Of a stretch of 64,000 nt of DNA, positions 19,650 to 27,889 are shown one piece after another (the first letter of the stretch is position 1; each line of letters begins with the position of its first letter). The position numbers were made by a program, and so were the translations under genes. Source of the DNA: Pseudomonas sp. ZH-FAD (GTDB lineage: Bacteria > Pseudomonadota > Gammaproteobacteria > Pseudomonadales > Pseudomonadaceae); the NCBI RefSeq assembly GCF_002803095.1, contig NZ_PGLR01000002.1, positions 62,001-126,000 on the forward strand. Direction: 5' to 3'. The notes under the pieces were generated by a model. That model saw only the letters and a list, made by a program, of their open reading frames with translations, was not told where the DNA came from and did no database searches.

Positions 19650-20492
19650 CTACGCCAACTTCATCACCACCACACCAGCCGCAATCACCGCGCACGCCAG
19701 CAGACGAATCGGTCGCAACCTTTCCTTGAGCAATACCACCCCCAGCAGCACGGCGAACACCACGCTGGTCTCGCGCAGGGCCGAAACCAATGCCACCGGT
19801 GCCTGAGTCATGGCCCAGATGACGATGGTGTAGGCGGCCATCGACATCGCCCCGCCGGCCAACCCACCACGCCAGTGCGGGCCCAGCTGCAGGAAGGCGC
19901 GCGGCCCACGGCTGATGGCCAATACCACCGCCATCACCACGCCGTTGACGGTGAACAGCCACAGCGAATAGCTCAGCGCATCGCCATTGTTGCGCGCGCC
20001 CATGGCATCGCTGAGGGTGTAGCCGGCGATGAACATTGCTGTCATCAACGCACAGACCAGCATCGCTCCCTGTGGCGCCTTGTGATGGCCGCCGCGCAGC
20101 GCCATCAGCCAGATGCCCAGCACCAGAACCAGCAAACCCAGCAACTGCAGGGCACCGAGCCCGTCATGCAACAGCAGCAGCGACAGCAGGGCGACCATCA
20201 GCGGTGAGCTGCCCCGCGCAATCGGGTAGACCTGGCCCAGGTCGCCGTACTGGTAGGCGCGGGCGAGAAAGAAGTTGTAGCCGATATGCAGCAGCGCCGA
20301 CAGCGCGATCCAGGGCCAGGCCGAAGCCTGCGGCAGGGCCACAAATGGCAAGGCGCAAAGCGCCACCAGCCCTGCACCGATCTGAATCAGCGTGGCGGTG
20401 AGGAAGCGATCCAGACCAATCTTGAGCAGGGCGTTCCAGCCGGCATGCAGGGCAGCGGCGGCGATGACGGCGAGAAAGACCGTGGTTTCCAA
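19650..20492 (-). CDS. EamA/DMT family transporter
   Basis: About 280 residues with ten hydrophobic segments in two homologous halves, as in the drug/metabolite transporter superfamily; family-like stretches are AALHAGWNALLK near the start and PVALVSALRETSVVFAVLLG in the second half. The TTG at 20492 is preferred: it has GAGG upstream and gives ETTVFLAVIAAAALHAGWN at the N-terminus; a GTG at 20540 is also in frame. Substrate unknown. Confidence 0.8.
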   Translation of the reverse strand: METTVFLAVIAAAALHAGWNALLKIGLDRFLTATLIQIGAGLVALCALPFVALPQASAWPWIALSALLHIGYNFFLARAYQYGDLGQVYPIARGSSPLMVALLSLLLLHDGLGALQLLGLLVLVLGIWLMALRGGHHKAPQGAMLVCALMTAMFIAGYTLSDAMGARNNGDALSYSLWLFTVNGVVMAVVLAISRGPRAFLQLGPHWRGGLAGGAMSMAAYTIVIWAMTQAPVALVSALRETSVVFAVLLGVVLLKERLRPIRLLACAVIAAGVVVMKLA

Positions 20493-20781
20493 GGCGGGCC
20501 TCGAAGGCAGGCGGTTGTCGAAGAAATTGAGCAGGAGCACTGCGGATACCGCTCGGCTCGAAGTGATGTGGCTGAGGTGCAGCGTCGGTCGTCAGTCTGC
20601 CGCAAGCTCGATTTTCGGGCAAAACCCATTACCGCATGATGGCAGCACAGTGGCGCAACAATGCCTATGATTCAACGCAAGGCGATGGATCACGCCCCGC
20701 GACGCTGAACCAAAGGGCAACAGACCCTGGCCCCAACAGCTAGAAAACAGCCCGCCCGTGAATGGCTTGGAGAACAAGGCG

Positions 20782-22662
20782 ATGACCCCGCCCAGCACGC
20801 CGATTGACGCGCATGACGCCGTCGCTCGACGCCCTCGAATCGCAACACCCTTGAACCTGCTGATCGTTCTGGCGAGCGTGTTCGTTGCCATTGTCTGGCT
20901 GATCACCCTGCAACGCATCGCCTTCGAACGTGAGCAGGCGCTGGCTGCGGAAATGGAAGCCAACTCCAGCCTGGCCATCGCCTTCGAGCAGCAGGTGTTC
21001 CGCGCGCTGAAGGCGGCCGAGCAGGTGGCGGCTTTCGTGCGCGAGCAGTACCGCCGGCAGGGTAAGGCCATCGACCTGCGCCGCTGGGTCGAGGAGGGCG
21101 TGATCCGCGAGGAGATGTTCACCATCGTCAGCGTGGTGGACGAGCAGGGCGATATCGTCAGCAGCAGCCAGAACACCGGCCCGGTCAACTACGCCGACCG
21201 CGAGTTTTTCACGGCGCAGCGCGATGCCCGTATCGATCACCTGTTCATCAATCAGCCGGTACTCGGGCGGGTTTCCGGGCGTTGGCTGATCCCCATGTCG
21301 CTGCGTATCGAGCGCGATGATGGCAGCTTCGCCGGCGTCGTGGTGATGGCCGTACGTCCAGAGGACGTCACGCGTTTCTTCCAGCAGGTCGATCTGGGCC
21401 CGCAGGGGCTTTTGGAACTCGCCGGCCTCGACGGCGTGATACGTGCGCGCAAGATCGGCGCACGCAGCGAATTTGGCCTGGGTGCCGAGTCGCTGGCCTG
21501 GTTCCAGCGGCAAAAGCTGCATGACGCCGATGATTTCCACGACAGTGGCGAGGGGCTCGATGGCGTCGCCCGTATCGTCAGCTACCGCACCATGAGCGGT
21601 TATCCCCTGATGATCACCGTGGCCACCGCCTACGACGAGGAAATGGCCACGACCTTGCAGCGGCGCTCCACCTACCTGATGGCCGCAGTCGGCGTCACCC
21701 TGGTGGTCATGCTGTTCGTTGGCCTGCTGGCGCTGATGCTGGTTCGCCAACGCGCAGCCACCGATGCCCTGCAAGGCAGCGAAGCACTGTTTCGCGCCAC
21801 CTTTCACCAGGCGGCCATGGGTATCGCCCACATCAGTCCCGAGGGGCGGATACTGCGGGTCAACGAGAAGTTCGCGCGCATGCTGGGGCGCCCGGCCGAG
21901 GCGCTGCAAGGCGCCAACATTTTCGACCTGAGCGACGCTGAAGTAGCTGCCGCCGCCCGCAGCTTCCTGAGCGAGCAACTGGTCAGCGAGGCACGTGCGC
22001 TTTCCCCGGAAATCGAGAAAACCTATCGGCGTGAGGATGGTTCGCTCATCTGGGTATGCGAGGCCTCGAGCGTCGTCCGCAATCGCCAGGGTCACCCGGA
22101 GTTCCTGGTGCTGGTCACGCAGGACATCACCGAGCGCAAGCACCTGGAAGCGCGCCTTTGTCATGACGCCGAGCATGACGCCCTCACCGGACTGGCCAAC
22201 CGCGTCAGGTTCCACCAGCGGCTCGACCAGGCGCTGGAGTCCGTGCGCGACCAGCAACAGCTGTGCGCCGTGCTCTATATCGACCTGGATGGATTCAAGG
22301 AAATCAACGACCGCCACGGCCATACGGCCGGCGATAGCCTGCTGCAGATGGCCGCCAGGCGGCTGGAAGGTTGTGTGCGCAGCACGGACACGGTCGCACG
22401 CTTCGGCGGTGATGAGTTCGGCATCGTCCTCGGCAATCTGCATGGCAGTCAGGATTGCGAGACGGTGGCGCTCAAGGTGCTGGATGTGCTGGCCAAGCCG
22501 TTCGATCTGGACGGCAGCATGGTGCGGATATCGGCGAGCGTGGGCGCCGCTCTGTTTCCGCTGCACGCTGAAGGCGGCCAGGACCTGCTGAAACGTGCGG
22601 ACCAGGCCATGTACGCGGCCAAGTACGCGGGCAAGAACCGTTTTCACAGCGCTGACGGATAG
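20782..22662 (+). CDS. Membrane-bound Cache-PAS-GGDEF diguanylate cyclase
   Basis: About 626 residues. Membrane segment near residues 25-45, a periplasmic Cache-like sensor (about 60-300, with YADREFFTAQRD), a second membrane segment (about 305-330), a PAS domain (about 345-455, ending TQDITERKHLEA) and a GGDEF domain with intact RFGGDEFGIV. It should make c-di-GMP in response to a periplasmic ligand. Start at ATG 20782 has GGAG 9 nt upstream; a GTG at 20758 is in frame but lacks one. No EAL domain. Confidence 0.85.
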   Translation: MTPPSTPIDAHDAVARRPRIATPLNLLIVLASVFVAIVWLITLQRIAFEREQALAAEMEANSSLAIAFEQQVFRALKAAEQVAAFVREQYRRQGKAIDLRRWVEEGVIREEMFTIVSVVDEQGDIVSSSQNTGPVNYADREFFTAQRDARIDHLFINQPVLGRVSGRWLIPMSLRIERDDGSFAGVVVMAVRPEDVTRFFQQVDLGPQGLLELAGLDGVIRARKIGARSEFGLGAESLAWFQRQKLHDADDFHDSGEGLDGVARIVSYRTMSGYPLMITVATAYDEEMATTLQRRSTYLMAAVGVTLVVMLFVGLLALMLVRQRAATDALQGSEALFRATFHQAAMGIAHISPEGRILRVNEKFARMLGRPAEALQGANIFDLSDAEVAAAARSFLSEQLVSEARALSPEIEKTYRREDGSLIWVCEASSVVRNRQGHPEFLVLVTQDITERKHLEARLCHDAEHDALTGLANRVRFHQRLDQALESVRDQQQLCAVLYIDLDGFKEINDRHGHTAGDSLLQMAARRLEGCVRSTDTVARFGGDEFGIVLGNLHGSQDCETVALKVLDVLAKPFDLDGSMVRISASVGAALFPLHAEGGQDLLKRADQAMYAAKYAGKNRFHSADG

Positions 22663-22718
22663 GGCTGATCATGGCTTGAGCGGCCATCGCCGGATCTTCG
22701 CCTGTATATCTGTGACGG

Positions 22719-23135
22719 CTACTGGTCCGCGACAGGCTGAGTCGAAACGCCCTGTTCGCCAGCCACCAGCAGCTGCCTGCGCCATTTCCACTCCAGCATG
22801 CCCAGACCTCCCACGAACGCAGCCTCGCCAAGCACATGGCAAAGCCCCGGTAGCGTCATGAGCGGGGCAAAGGTCGCAGCGATACCAAGGCATGCCAACG
22901 CCCAGAGTCCGTTGGCCACTGCCAGCAGCTTGATCAGCGCTTCGGCGCGCCGCACACGAATCGCCAGCGAAAAGGAAAAGCAGGCATAGGTGATATTGAC
23001 CGCGCCGATGAAACTCAGCAGCTCGCCGGGCAGGGCATACCAGCCGCTCAACCAGGGGGCCAGCAACAGAACCACAACGCCCGCGCTCGCAGCGGCCATG
23101 CAGTCCAGCCAGAGGATATGCCTGATCATTCCCAT
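22719..23135 (-). CDS. Small membrane protein, unknown
   Basis: 138 residues with four hydrophobic segments (about 8-28, 35-58, 70-88, 92-115) and a basic-polar tail. No family recognised with confidence. The gene starts 10 nt after the stop of the next small membrane protein upstream (23146-23538) and is likely cotranscribed with it. Confidence 0.65.
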   Translation of the reverse strand: MGMIRHILWLDCMAAASAGVVVLLLAPWLSGWYALPGELLSFIGAVNITYACFSFSLAIRVRRAEALIKLLAVANGLWALACLGIAATFAPLMTLPGLCHVLGEAAFVGGLGMLEWKWRRQLLVAGEQGVSTQPVADQ

Positions 23136-23145
23136 GAGGTTCGCC

Positions 23146-23538
23146 TCAAGCGCTGCGCCGCTTTTGCACGGCCAGCAGGAACAGCAGGGTAAAGGCGATC
23201 ACCAGCAGATCCAGGGCGATGGCGGGCGCGGCCTTGCTCAGATAATCCTGGCCATGGGTCAGCAGCAGCGACACGAAGATGGCCTTGCTCAGCGCGGCAA
23301 TGACGGCGCAGAGAACCCGATGCTTCGGGCTCAGCGCGCCATAGATCAGCAGCACGCCAATCAACCCGACCAGCGCCGACCAACTGCGAACGACCAGGGA
23401 TTGCAACTGCCCTTCGAAGGATGCGCCGAACATCGACTGCAGCGCCTCCTGCGGGGCGAACAGGCCGTAGAACATGGTCGCCGTGAGAACGCCGGATAGC
23501 AGCATCAGCCATCTGAAATTGCGTGCAATGAAGTCCAT
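23146..23538 (-). CDS. Small four-helix membrane protein, unknown
   Basis: 130 residues, four hydrophobic segments (about 8-28, 45-68, 75-95, 103-124). The size and layout recall DoxX-like/DUF4345-type proteins, but no diagnostic motif is visible. First gene of a two-gene unit with 22719-23135. Confidence 0.65.
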   Translation of the reverse strand: MDFIARNFRWLMLLSGVLTATMFYGLFAPQEALQSMFGASFEGQLQSLVVRSWSALVGLIGVLLIYGALSPKHRVLCAVIAALSKAIFVSLLLTHGQDYLSKAAPAIALDLLVIAFTLLFLLAVQKRRSA

Positions 23539-23619
23539 CGATGTTTACGTCCTTGTTGTTATGAGCGTGCCTGAGAGTAGACGCGATTCTTGAATGTTCG
23601 ACCAGCGCAACGGGGGCGG

Positions 23620-24090
23620 CTAGCCACGTTCCAGCGGGATATCGAAATGCAGCACGTCTTCTCGGATGCCGAGCTTGGTATAGAGGGCGATGGCAGGGGC
23701 GTCGCCGTAGTCCGCCTGCACGTAGATGACATAGGCCCCTATGGCCGCTGCGATGTGCTTCAACTGCTCGATCATCGCCGTCGCGATGCCCCGCCGACGA
23801 TGCGGCTGCGCGACGGCCAGGTCGTAGATGTAGATTTCCGCGCGCGCCTGCTCGAACTTGGGCAGCAGGTAGGCCGCCAGTCCGCCGACCACCTGCCCAT
23901 CGGCCAATGCGGCAATGGCAAAGAACGCATCACCCGCCAGCAGCCCCTGCAGGTAAGCATCGTCGGGCTGCGCTGCCGTGTAGGTCGCCGTCTCCCCGAA
24001 GGCCTCGCCGAACATGCTCAGCATCGCGCGCATGACATCGACATGCTCGCTGCCGAGCGTCTGGATCGAAACGCCGTGTTCTTCTTTCAT
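23620..24090 (-). CDS. AAC(3)-I-like aminoglycoside N-acetyltransferase (GNAT)
   Basis: 156 residues of the GNAT fold. It follows AAC(3)-I enzymes nearly block by block: [56 protein letters not shown] (acetyl-CoA site) and [20 protein letters not shown], ending VLHFDI. Known members acetylate gentamicin-type aminoglycosides. The ATG at 24090 has GAGG 8 nt before it. It lies 0.5 kb beyond the distal end of the integron array, without a visible attC of its own, so it reads as a chromosomal gene or a cassette that lost its site. Resistance activity is inference. Confidence 0.85.
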   Translation of the reverse strand: MKEEHGVSIQTLGSEHVDVMRAMLSMFGEAFGETATYTAAQPDDAYLQGLLAGDAFFAIAALADGQVVGGLAAYLLPKFEQARAEIYIYDLAVAQPHRRRGIATAMIEQLKHIAAAIGAYVIYVQADYGDAPAIALYTKLGIREDVLHFDIPLERG

Positions 24091-24195
24091 GGCAATCACC
24101 TCTAGGTAGGGGGAGGGCGCTGGTGGCCAGGTTGGGCAACACAATCGGTCCCGCGACTACGCCTGCAAATCCTCGCTCAGGACAAGGCCGCCAGC

Positions 24196-24469
24196 CTATG
24201 GCTCCAGCCGCTGCCTGGCTTCGTCGCGGGATTCGGGGATCAACGAGCCCCATTGAGCGCTGTCCGCGTTCAGGGTCAGGGTAAATTCCTCATCGCCTTC
24301 GCCCTCCTCGGCTAAGGTGACCAAGCAGACCCCGTCCTGCCGGGAAATCTTCTGCCGCTCGAAGTAGGCAATACTGCCGTCGTCATGTTCGCTGGGATAG
24401 ACGCAAGACTCACCGGCCAGGGCCAGGGACGAGCACAACGAAAGTGCCAAGAGGATTAATGGACTTCAT
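24196..24469 (-). pseudogene. Small exported protein, frameshifted at the signal peptide
   Basis: The good start is ATG 24469 (AGGAAG 5 nt upstream), but its frame gives MKSINPLGTFVV, with no signal peptide. One base away, the frame that runs to the stop at 24196 reads PLILLALSLCSSLALAGESC, a typical signal peptide. Loss of one base after the second codon would join them. Either it is a damaged gene, or a TTG at 24450 is used. The mature part (about 70 residues with two cysteines, ESCVYPSEHDDGS) has no recognised family. Confidence 0.5.
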
Positions 24470-24635
24470 AGGCTTCCTGCTCTGCTCGGATGGTAGGGCG
24501 CCAACAGCCAGGCTCCGCCCGTGATCAATATACTGACGGAAACACCGATCATGCCGCTGTGACATGACCCGGAAAGCTGAACCGGGCATGTGCGTTTTCA
24601 GTTAAGCGTGCTGAAGGATGTTCACTCATTGAATG

Positions 24636-24706
24636 CTAGCGTTTGGTTAAGGGGCGGGCTTTAGCCCGTCCCAGTGAGCGAAGCGAATGATTTGACCAGT
24701 TGTTAT
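24636..24706 (-). repeat. attC of cassette 7 (distal end, degenerate core)
   Basis: Palindromic site containing GGGGCGGGCTTTAGCCCGTC. The core toward the chromosome reads GCTAGC where other copies have a GTTAGRC-type core, so the conserved T next to the cut is lost. It is the last site of the array, where selection for recombination should be weakest. Confidence 0.85.
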
Positions 24707-24709
24707 AAG

Positions 24710-24940
24710 TCAATCATAGCAACCCAGTTGGAAGTCATAGCGAGGATCAAATATCTCTCTCCCAAGCAAGGCCTCAATCTTTGAAAGCTGAGAGCGATCT
24801 AGGTCGTATCCATAATAAGAGTCTTCAATGCTAGACCAGCCCATTATTGCTTTCAGGCTCTCGAAATTTCCATTTGGTATTTTTATCTCAAAAATAAGTG
24901 CTTCTGTACTTTTATCGAAGGCTTCAATGACATAATTCAT
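24710..24940 (-). CDS. Probable immunity protein for the adjacent rRNase bacteriocin
   Basis: 76 residues, acidic, starting MNYVIEAFDKSTEALIFEI and ending FDPRYDFQLGCYD. Its start overlaps the toxin stop (ATGA), the usual arrangement for colicin/pyocin immunity genes. It resembles small proteins I recall next to Pseudomonas rRNase pyocins (a DUF7683-like pattern) more than classical ImmE3, so the immunity role rests on position, acidity and size. It shares the distal cassette with the toxin gene. Confidence 0.7.
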   Translation of the reverse strand: MNYVIEAFDKSTEALIFEIKIPNGNFESLKAIMGWSSIEDSYYGYDLDRSQLSKIEALLGREIFDPRYDFQLGCYD

Positions 24941-26109
24941 GGCTCGATTTTCCTTGTGCTGTCCGCGGCTTTTGTTTGCTCGCCCGTAATATGATCAAAC
25001 TCACCTAGGTGCTTTCCACGCTTGTTATATTTCTCTACTGCACCATGCTGAAAGTCCCACTCATAAATATTTCCATCGCTGTCTTTCCAGCGTGGTCTGA
25101 GTTTTCCGCCGCCTTGGACAGAGGTTTTCTTTTTAGCTTTTACTGCATCAGGGAAGGCGGGTAAGGCTGTTGGCGCGGGTTGATAGCCCAACCCTGGAAC
25201 ACTCATCACCACATACAGCGGCTGTATTCCCGATTCAGCCGGGAAGACCAAGATGAAATCTTTGTACTCGGGCGGGTAAATTGGATTTTCCAGCGCTTTC
25301 GCAGCTGCATCCGTTGCTGGATAAACCCAAATAGGTGGGACTTGCGGCCCTGCTTTCAGGGGAGGGATGCCTAACGCATCTATGGAATCAACTGCAGGCG
25401 TCCAGACCAAAGTGATTCCACCGCCGAAATCGGCTATCTGCTCCTCGCCTTGGGGCGTGAACTGCACCACATCGATCATTTCCCAGCCAGTTTTGGCGGC
25501 TGTATGAAAGCCGTAGGCTTTGATGGTGCCGTCAGCTGCTTGTTCGATACGAAACCGCACTCTCGTGCGTGCACTTGTCATTCTGCGGAGCTGCTCAGGT
25601 GTGTAGAGATCCGAGTTGCCCATTGGGCTGGGCCACATCAACGCAACCAGCCCAACCAGAGTGCTTGCTATTACACCGCCTGTAATAACAGCTCCAGAAG
25701 AGGCTGCCCCACCCGCAACACTACCCCCGCCAACAGTCACGCCTGCTGATCCCGCCACCGCTAAACCGCGAAGCGATAAACCGCTCAGCCCGGCAATAGA
25801 CTCGCCAGATAGGCGACTCAGTGGGTAGTCACCGTTGGCATTAGCACTGCTGGCTGCCAGTACAGCTGTTTTGCCATAGCGGCTAATAAGTTCAGCGGGA
25901 GCCGTGCGTGTATAGTCGATTTGACCGTCGGGCAAGGTACAGGGCTTTGCAAAGACACAGCCGGCAAGTGGCGCCAGCAGTGCTGCTTTCTTGGGTTCTT
26001 CCAGATTCAGAACGAGTGGACGCGGTGGTTGTTTATCGAAATCTCCGTTGTAGGGCGGAGCGGGTGGCTCCTTTCGCTCATCTCTGTTATTTGGGACGTA
26101 GCCGCTCAT
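24937..26109 (-). CDS. S-type pyocin / colicin E3-like ribonuclease bacteriocin
   Basis: 390 residues. Residues 1-45 are proline-rich and polar; 120-160 form a Gly/Ala-rich hydrophobic segment; about 180-305 match the S-type pyocin domain (IWVYPATDAAAKALENPIYP, EYKDFILVFPAESG). The last 60 residues match the colicin E3 16S rRNase domain: GGGKLRPRW, then IYEWDFQHGAVEKY, KRGKHLGEFD, DSTRKIEP. The colicin catalytic Asp, His, Glu, Arg correspond to D352, H355, E359, R386, all present. A long receptor/translocation region is missing. AAGGAAG lies 8 nt before the ATG. Cassette 7 gene. Confidence 0.85.
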   Translation of the reverse strand: MSGYVPNNRDERKEPPAPPYNGDFDKQPPRPLVLNLEEPKKAALLAPLAGCVFAKPCTLPDGQIDYTRTAPAELISRYGKTAVLAASSANANGDYPLSRLSGESIAGLSGLSLRGLAVAGSAGVTVGGGSVAGGAASSGAVITGGVIASTLVGLVALMWPSPMGNSDLYTPEQLRRMTSARTRVRFRIEQAADGTIKAYGFHTAAKTGWEMIDVVQFTPQGEEQIADFGGGITLVWTPAVDSIDALGIPPLKAGPQVPPIWVYPATDAAAKALENPIYPPEYKDFILVFPAESGIQPLYVVMSVPGLGYQPAPTALPAFPDAVKAKKKTSVQGGGKLRPRWKDSDGNIYEWDFQHGAVEKYNKRGKHLGEFDHITGEQTKAADSTRKIEP

Positions 26110-26257
26110 CTGTAAATCTTCCTTGAAAAAAGGCGAAAATGATACGCCGTCGTGGTGGTCAGTCCATGCGCGTTGTCACGATTTAACGGCCATGCTTAAT
26201 TTTTTGTATCTCGTGGCGATTTTGCGATCTTGAAGTCACGTATTTTTTGCTCTGACT
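26110..26257 (-). other. Leader of cassette 7
   Basis: About 148 nt between the attC of cassette 6 and the bacteriocin start, the longest leader in the array and AT-rich. It may hold the cassette's own promoter, but no -35/-10 pair with good spacing was found. Confidence 0.4.
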
Positions 26258-26331
26258 TATAACGTTTGGTTAAGGGGCGGGATTTAGCCCGTCCCAGCGA
26301 AAAAAGTGAGCGATTTCAACCATTTGTTATA
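26258..26331 (-). repeat. attC of cassette 6
   Basis: Core TTATAACG at one end and TTGTTATA at the other, with inner arms GGGGCGGGATTTAGCCCGTC. It differs from the others by an A-rich insert (CGAAAAAAGTGAGCG) in the outer arm. Confidence 0.88.
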
Positions 26332-26812
26332 CCATTTCATACTCAGCGGTATTTTTTAGCTCACGCTTCTTTCCTCTGAATGAGTCATACAAATGTTTGT
26401 GGCTGCTAAGGCCATATTCATCTGTTCGATGTTCATATGACCGAACCCATTCGATTAGATTGCTGAGGTTCTCATCTTGCTCTTGGCAGGAATTGAATTT
26501 TTCGGGTTCCCAAGGCCTTGAGCGGCAGTGTGCAATACAAGTTTCGACTCCTGGGTTTAGAAATATAAGCTCCTCGCACTCAGGCAGTACGGCTTCGATT
26601 ATATTGGAATAGCAGCCTTCAATTATCCAGCTATTATTTGATTGTATAAATTTTTCAACATCGGCAATGCTTTCTTTAAGCGGGCGTCGTTCTGCGCCGT
26701 CATGAAACGCAACTTCATCTAGTGATAAACGTGCGGCAGGCTCCCTAGAGATAATTCTTTTAGAGAGCGTGCTCTTTCCTGAACCGGCATTTCCAAGAAT
26801 TATAATTTTCAT
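26327..26812 (-). CDS. Cassette 6 protein: small P-loop kinase-like ATPase
   Basis: 161 residues with an N-terminal Walker A GNAGSGKSTLSKRI (residues 7-20), then RLSLDEVAFHDG, WIIEGCYSNI and LIFLNPGVETCIAHCRSRPW. This order is that of adenylate/shikimate-kinase-like proteins often annotated as AAA ATPase or FlaR-type. It probably phosphorylates a small molecule, substrate unknown. The gene ends inside its attC. AT-rich codon use. Confidence 0.75.
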   Translation of the reverse strand: MKIIILGNAGSGKSTLSKRIISREPAARLSLDEVAFHDGAERRPLKESIADVEKFIQSNNSWIIEGCYSNIIEAVLPECEELIFLNPGVETCIAHCRSRPWEPEKFNSCQEQDENLSNLIEWVRSYEHRTDEYGLSSHKHLYDSFRGKKRELKNTAEYEMV

Positions 26813-26828
26813 GGGGTTTTATTCTCGG

Positions 26829-26904
26829 TATAACGTTTGGTTAAGGGGCCGACTTTAGCCGGTCCCGAGTGAGCGAAGCGAGCGACTTGAACCAATTGTT
26901 AAAT
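26829..26904 (-). repeat. attC of cassette 5
   Basis: Starts TATAACGTTTGG and ends CCAATTGTTAAATG. The inner arm GGGGCCGACTTTAGCCGGTC mixes features of the two attC subtypes in this array. Confidence 0.88.
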
Positions 26905-27342
26905 GACAATTTCACGGATGGCCCCGGTGTCATCAAGATATTGTAAGCCGTTGAATACTCTTGATGTGCCACTCCATGTTGCTGTTGCACGCGCAGGTAA
27001 CGCGAGGCGATTAATAGTTAAAAATTCTTTGAATTCAGCAATGGTATTGTCATTTGGTTTTGAAATGCCGAGCCAGAAGGAATACCAATTACCATTGTGG
27101 AAGACTGAAAAAGACTCTGAGCCATCAAAGCTGCCTTTCAGGATTGTGCCATCAGGAAAGGCAAAGTGTACCAACTCGATTTCGATGGCATGTTCTGAAA
27201 ATTTAAGATGAGTGTCAGGTATGGCAAATTCAAAACTGTCATAGCCTTCTTCGTCGTTGTGGTATACACACCAACGATTACTTTCTAGATCAACAACTGT
27301 TAGTTCTTCTATACGTTTTGGCACGGAGCTGGCCATCGTCAT
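26899..27342 (-). CDS. Cassette 5 protein, unknown
   Basis: 147 residues, soluble, no signal peptide; stretches such as LESNRWCVYHNDEEGYDSFE and GNWYSFWLGISKPNDNTIAE suggest a small beta-rich domain. No family recognised. The ATG at 27342 lies directly on the recombination core (GTTAAATG), so the gene has no Shine-Dalgarno inside its own cassette; a second ATG two codons on is possible. Confidence 0.6.
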   Translation of the reverse strand: MTMASSVPKRIEELTVVDLESNRWCVYHNDEEGYDSFEFAIPDTHLKFSEHAIEIELVHFAFPDGTILKGSFDGSESFSVFHNGNWYSFWLGISKPNDNTIAEFKEFLTINRLALPARATATWSGTSRVFNGLQYLDDTGAIREIVI

Positions 27343-27415
27343 TTAACGTTTGGTTAAGGGGCGGGCTTTAGCCCGTCCCAGTGAGCGAAGCGAACGGTTT
27401 GAACCACTAGTTAGG
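27342..27415 (-). repeat. attC of cassette 4
   Basis: Starts TTTAACGTTTGG and ends CCACTAGTTAGG. Inner arms GGGGCGGGCTTTAGCCCGTC and GTGAGCGAAGCGAACG are nearly identical to the site at 28828. Confidence 0.92.
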
Positions 27416-27797
27416 TTTTTGCACGTGCAAGGTTTATTGCCTCGCTGGCGCTATATAGTGTGCCCGTTTGAGGATCGCATACCATGCCGCCAGTTATTTT
27501 CGCTAGGATTGAAATGGAGCATAGAGCCAATTTTGACTCAGTTTCATCTTTAGCGCTTAAAGTAACTACAGAGTCGAAACTGAAGTCGTTTATTTGGTAT
27601 TCAGCAGCTTCTTCTGGCGTTATAGAATACGCAAGGTATTCAAAACCTGATTTTCCACAAGGTAAAAACCCAAAAAAATCTCGCAGACTGAAATCGCTGA
27701 ATTGCTCATGACCAAATTCCTTTTGCAAGCAAGAAGCCCATTCGGAAGCCGTTGGGATTTCTTGATCAAGTAGGTACAGGCAGATGTCAGTACTCAT
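27411..27797 (-). CDS. Cassette 4 protein, unknown
   Basis: 128 residues, acidic, soluble; begins MSTDICLYLLDQEIPTASEW and ends LYSASEAINLARAKT. No recognised family. The stop codon lies in the first core of its attC, typical of cassette genes. TTAGG upstream may serve as a weak ribosome-binding site. Confidence 0.6.
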   Translation of the reverse strand: MSTDICLYLLDQEIPTASEWASCLQKEFGHEQFSDFSLRDFFGFLPCGKSGFEYLAYSITPEEAAEYQINDFSFDSVVTLSAKDETESKLALCSISILAKITGGMVCDPQTGTLYSASEAINLARAKT

Positions 27798-27802
27798 GTA
27801 AA

Positions 27803-27878
27803 ACCTAACGATTAAGCTAAGGGGCCGGCTTCGCCGGTCCCAGCGAGTGAAACGAGCGATTTGAGCGCATTGTTAGCC
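27803..27878 (-). repeat. attC of cassette 3
   Basis: Second subtype: CCTAACGATTAAGCTAAGG with inner palindrome GGGGCCGGCTTCGCCGGTCC and end GCATTGTTAGCC. Shares subtype with the site at 28413. Confidence 0.92.
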
Positions 27879-27889
27879 GCCGACACGAA

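Noticed and set aside
24131..24137. GTTGGGC matching the attC core consensus upstream of the AAC(3)-I-like gene
   Set aside because: No complementary partner core or palindrome at attC distance; a 7-mer alone is chance.
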